From positions 62,001-126,000 of the forward strand of contig JARGXX010000095.1 of assembly GCA_030374765.1 (NCBI GenBank): a stretch of 64,000 nucleotides of DNA, in the 5' to 3' direction. The notes beneath the pieces are model-generated. The model saw only the letters and a program-made list of their open reading frames with translations. It had not been told where the DNA came from and did not search any database. Position numbers and translations under genes: made by a program. Every line of letters starts with the position of its first letter. Position 1 is the first letter of the stretch. This DNA comes from Agarophyton chilense. Its lineage: Eukaryota > Rhodophyta > Florideophyceae > Gracilariales > Gracilariaceae. Of this stretch, positions 63,861 to 64,000 are shown piece after piece.

Positions 63861-64000
63861 TGCCGAACCCAACCTGCAAGTGGAAGGCCAATCCATACCT
63901 AGAACCTTGAAGGTGGAAGAGAACACGTCACAACCAGTTCCGGTTTGTCATATGAAGTACAATAACTATAGAGTACGTGCTTCAATGTGTTTCTCCGATC

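Larger units (their letters stand above)
59951..64000 (+). mobile_element. Gypsy-like element, 5' part, cut by window end
   Basis: 5' LTR (59951-60584), primer-binding site (60588), leader, then gag. A solo LTR of another family (60787-61699) has inserted in the leader. Pol would lie beyond the window. The gag region appears broken. Its target duplication cannot be judged because the far end is not in view. Confidence 0.75.

Overview
The window looks like nuclear DNA from a red alga of the Chondrus crispus type. This is an inference from layout, not from a database match. Six recognisable host genes sit close together without introns in one GC-rich block (about 41.9-54.1 kb), and nearly everything else is mobile DNA or eroded sequence.

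Layout. 1-5.4 kb is a nest of element remnants: a gypsy-like internal region on the minus strand with a chromodomain, a solo LTR with a perfect 5-bp target duplication, an LTR of a second family, a hAT transposase fragment and another LTR. 6.8-7.9 kb is a decayed alpha/beta-hydrolase gene. 8.7-9.9 kb is a PIF/Harbinger element with inverted ends. 11.0-16.7 kb is one open 1918-codon gene for a bacterial-looking RTX-repeat protein. 17.7-20.3 kb is the 3' part of an old copia element. It abuts a Ulp1-type cysteine protease gene (20.4-21.8 kb), which converges on a tyrosine-recombinase gene (22.1-24.7 kb). 25.8-28.7 kb has no gene and holds hairpins, a long degenerate telomere-like A/C-rich tract and short tandem repeats. 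28.7-35.6 kb is a gypsy-like element with two LTRs, gag, a chromodomain and a convergent antisense reading frame, but no visible pol. 36.0-36.9 kb is a solo LTR of the same family, and 37.0-37.9 kb a DDE transposase remnant. 39.2-39.9 kb encodes a secreted cysteine-rich protein, probably frameshifted.

The host block, in order, holds a Ser/Thr kinase, methionine aminopeptidase 1, an RBM39-like splicing factor, a FabZ-like hot-dog protein, a rhodanese plus dual-specificity phosphatase, and a large alanine-rich helical-repeat protein. Two pairs are divergent and share short control regions (MAP1/RBM39 and phosphatase/repeat protein).

54.7-59.7 kb is a young, whole-looking copia element whose polyprotein carries a Tudor-like segment. 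From 59.95 kb to the end is the 5' part of a further gypsy-like element (LTR, primer site, gag) with a solo LTR inserted in its leader.

Most unusual points: the antisense frame and purine-rich spacer shared by two diverged gypsy-like remnants; the Tudor-like copia; and the moderate-GC stretch of RTX protein, Ulp1 protease and tyrosine recombinase, which could be the remains of a recombinase-driven mobile element with cargo.
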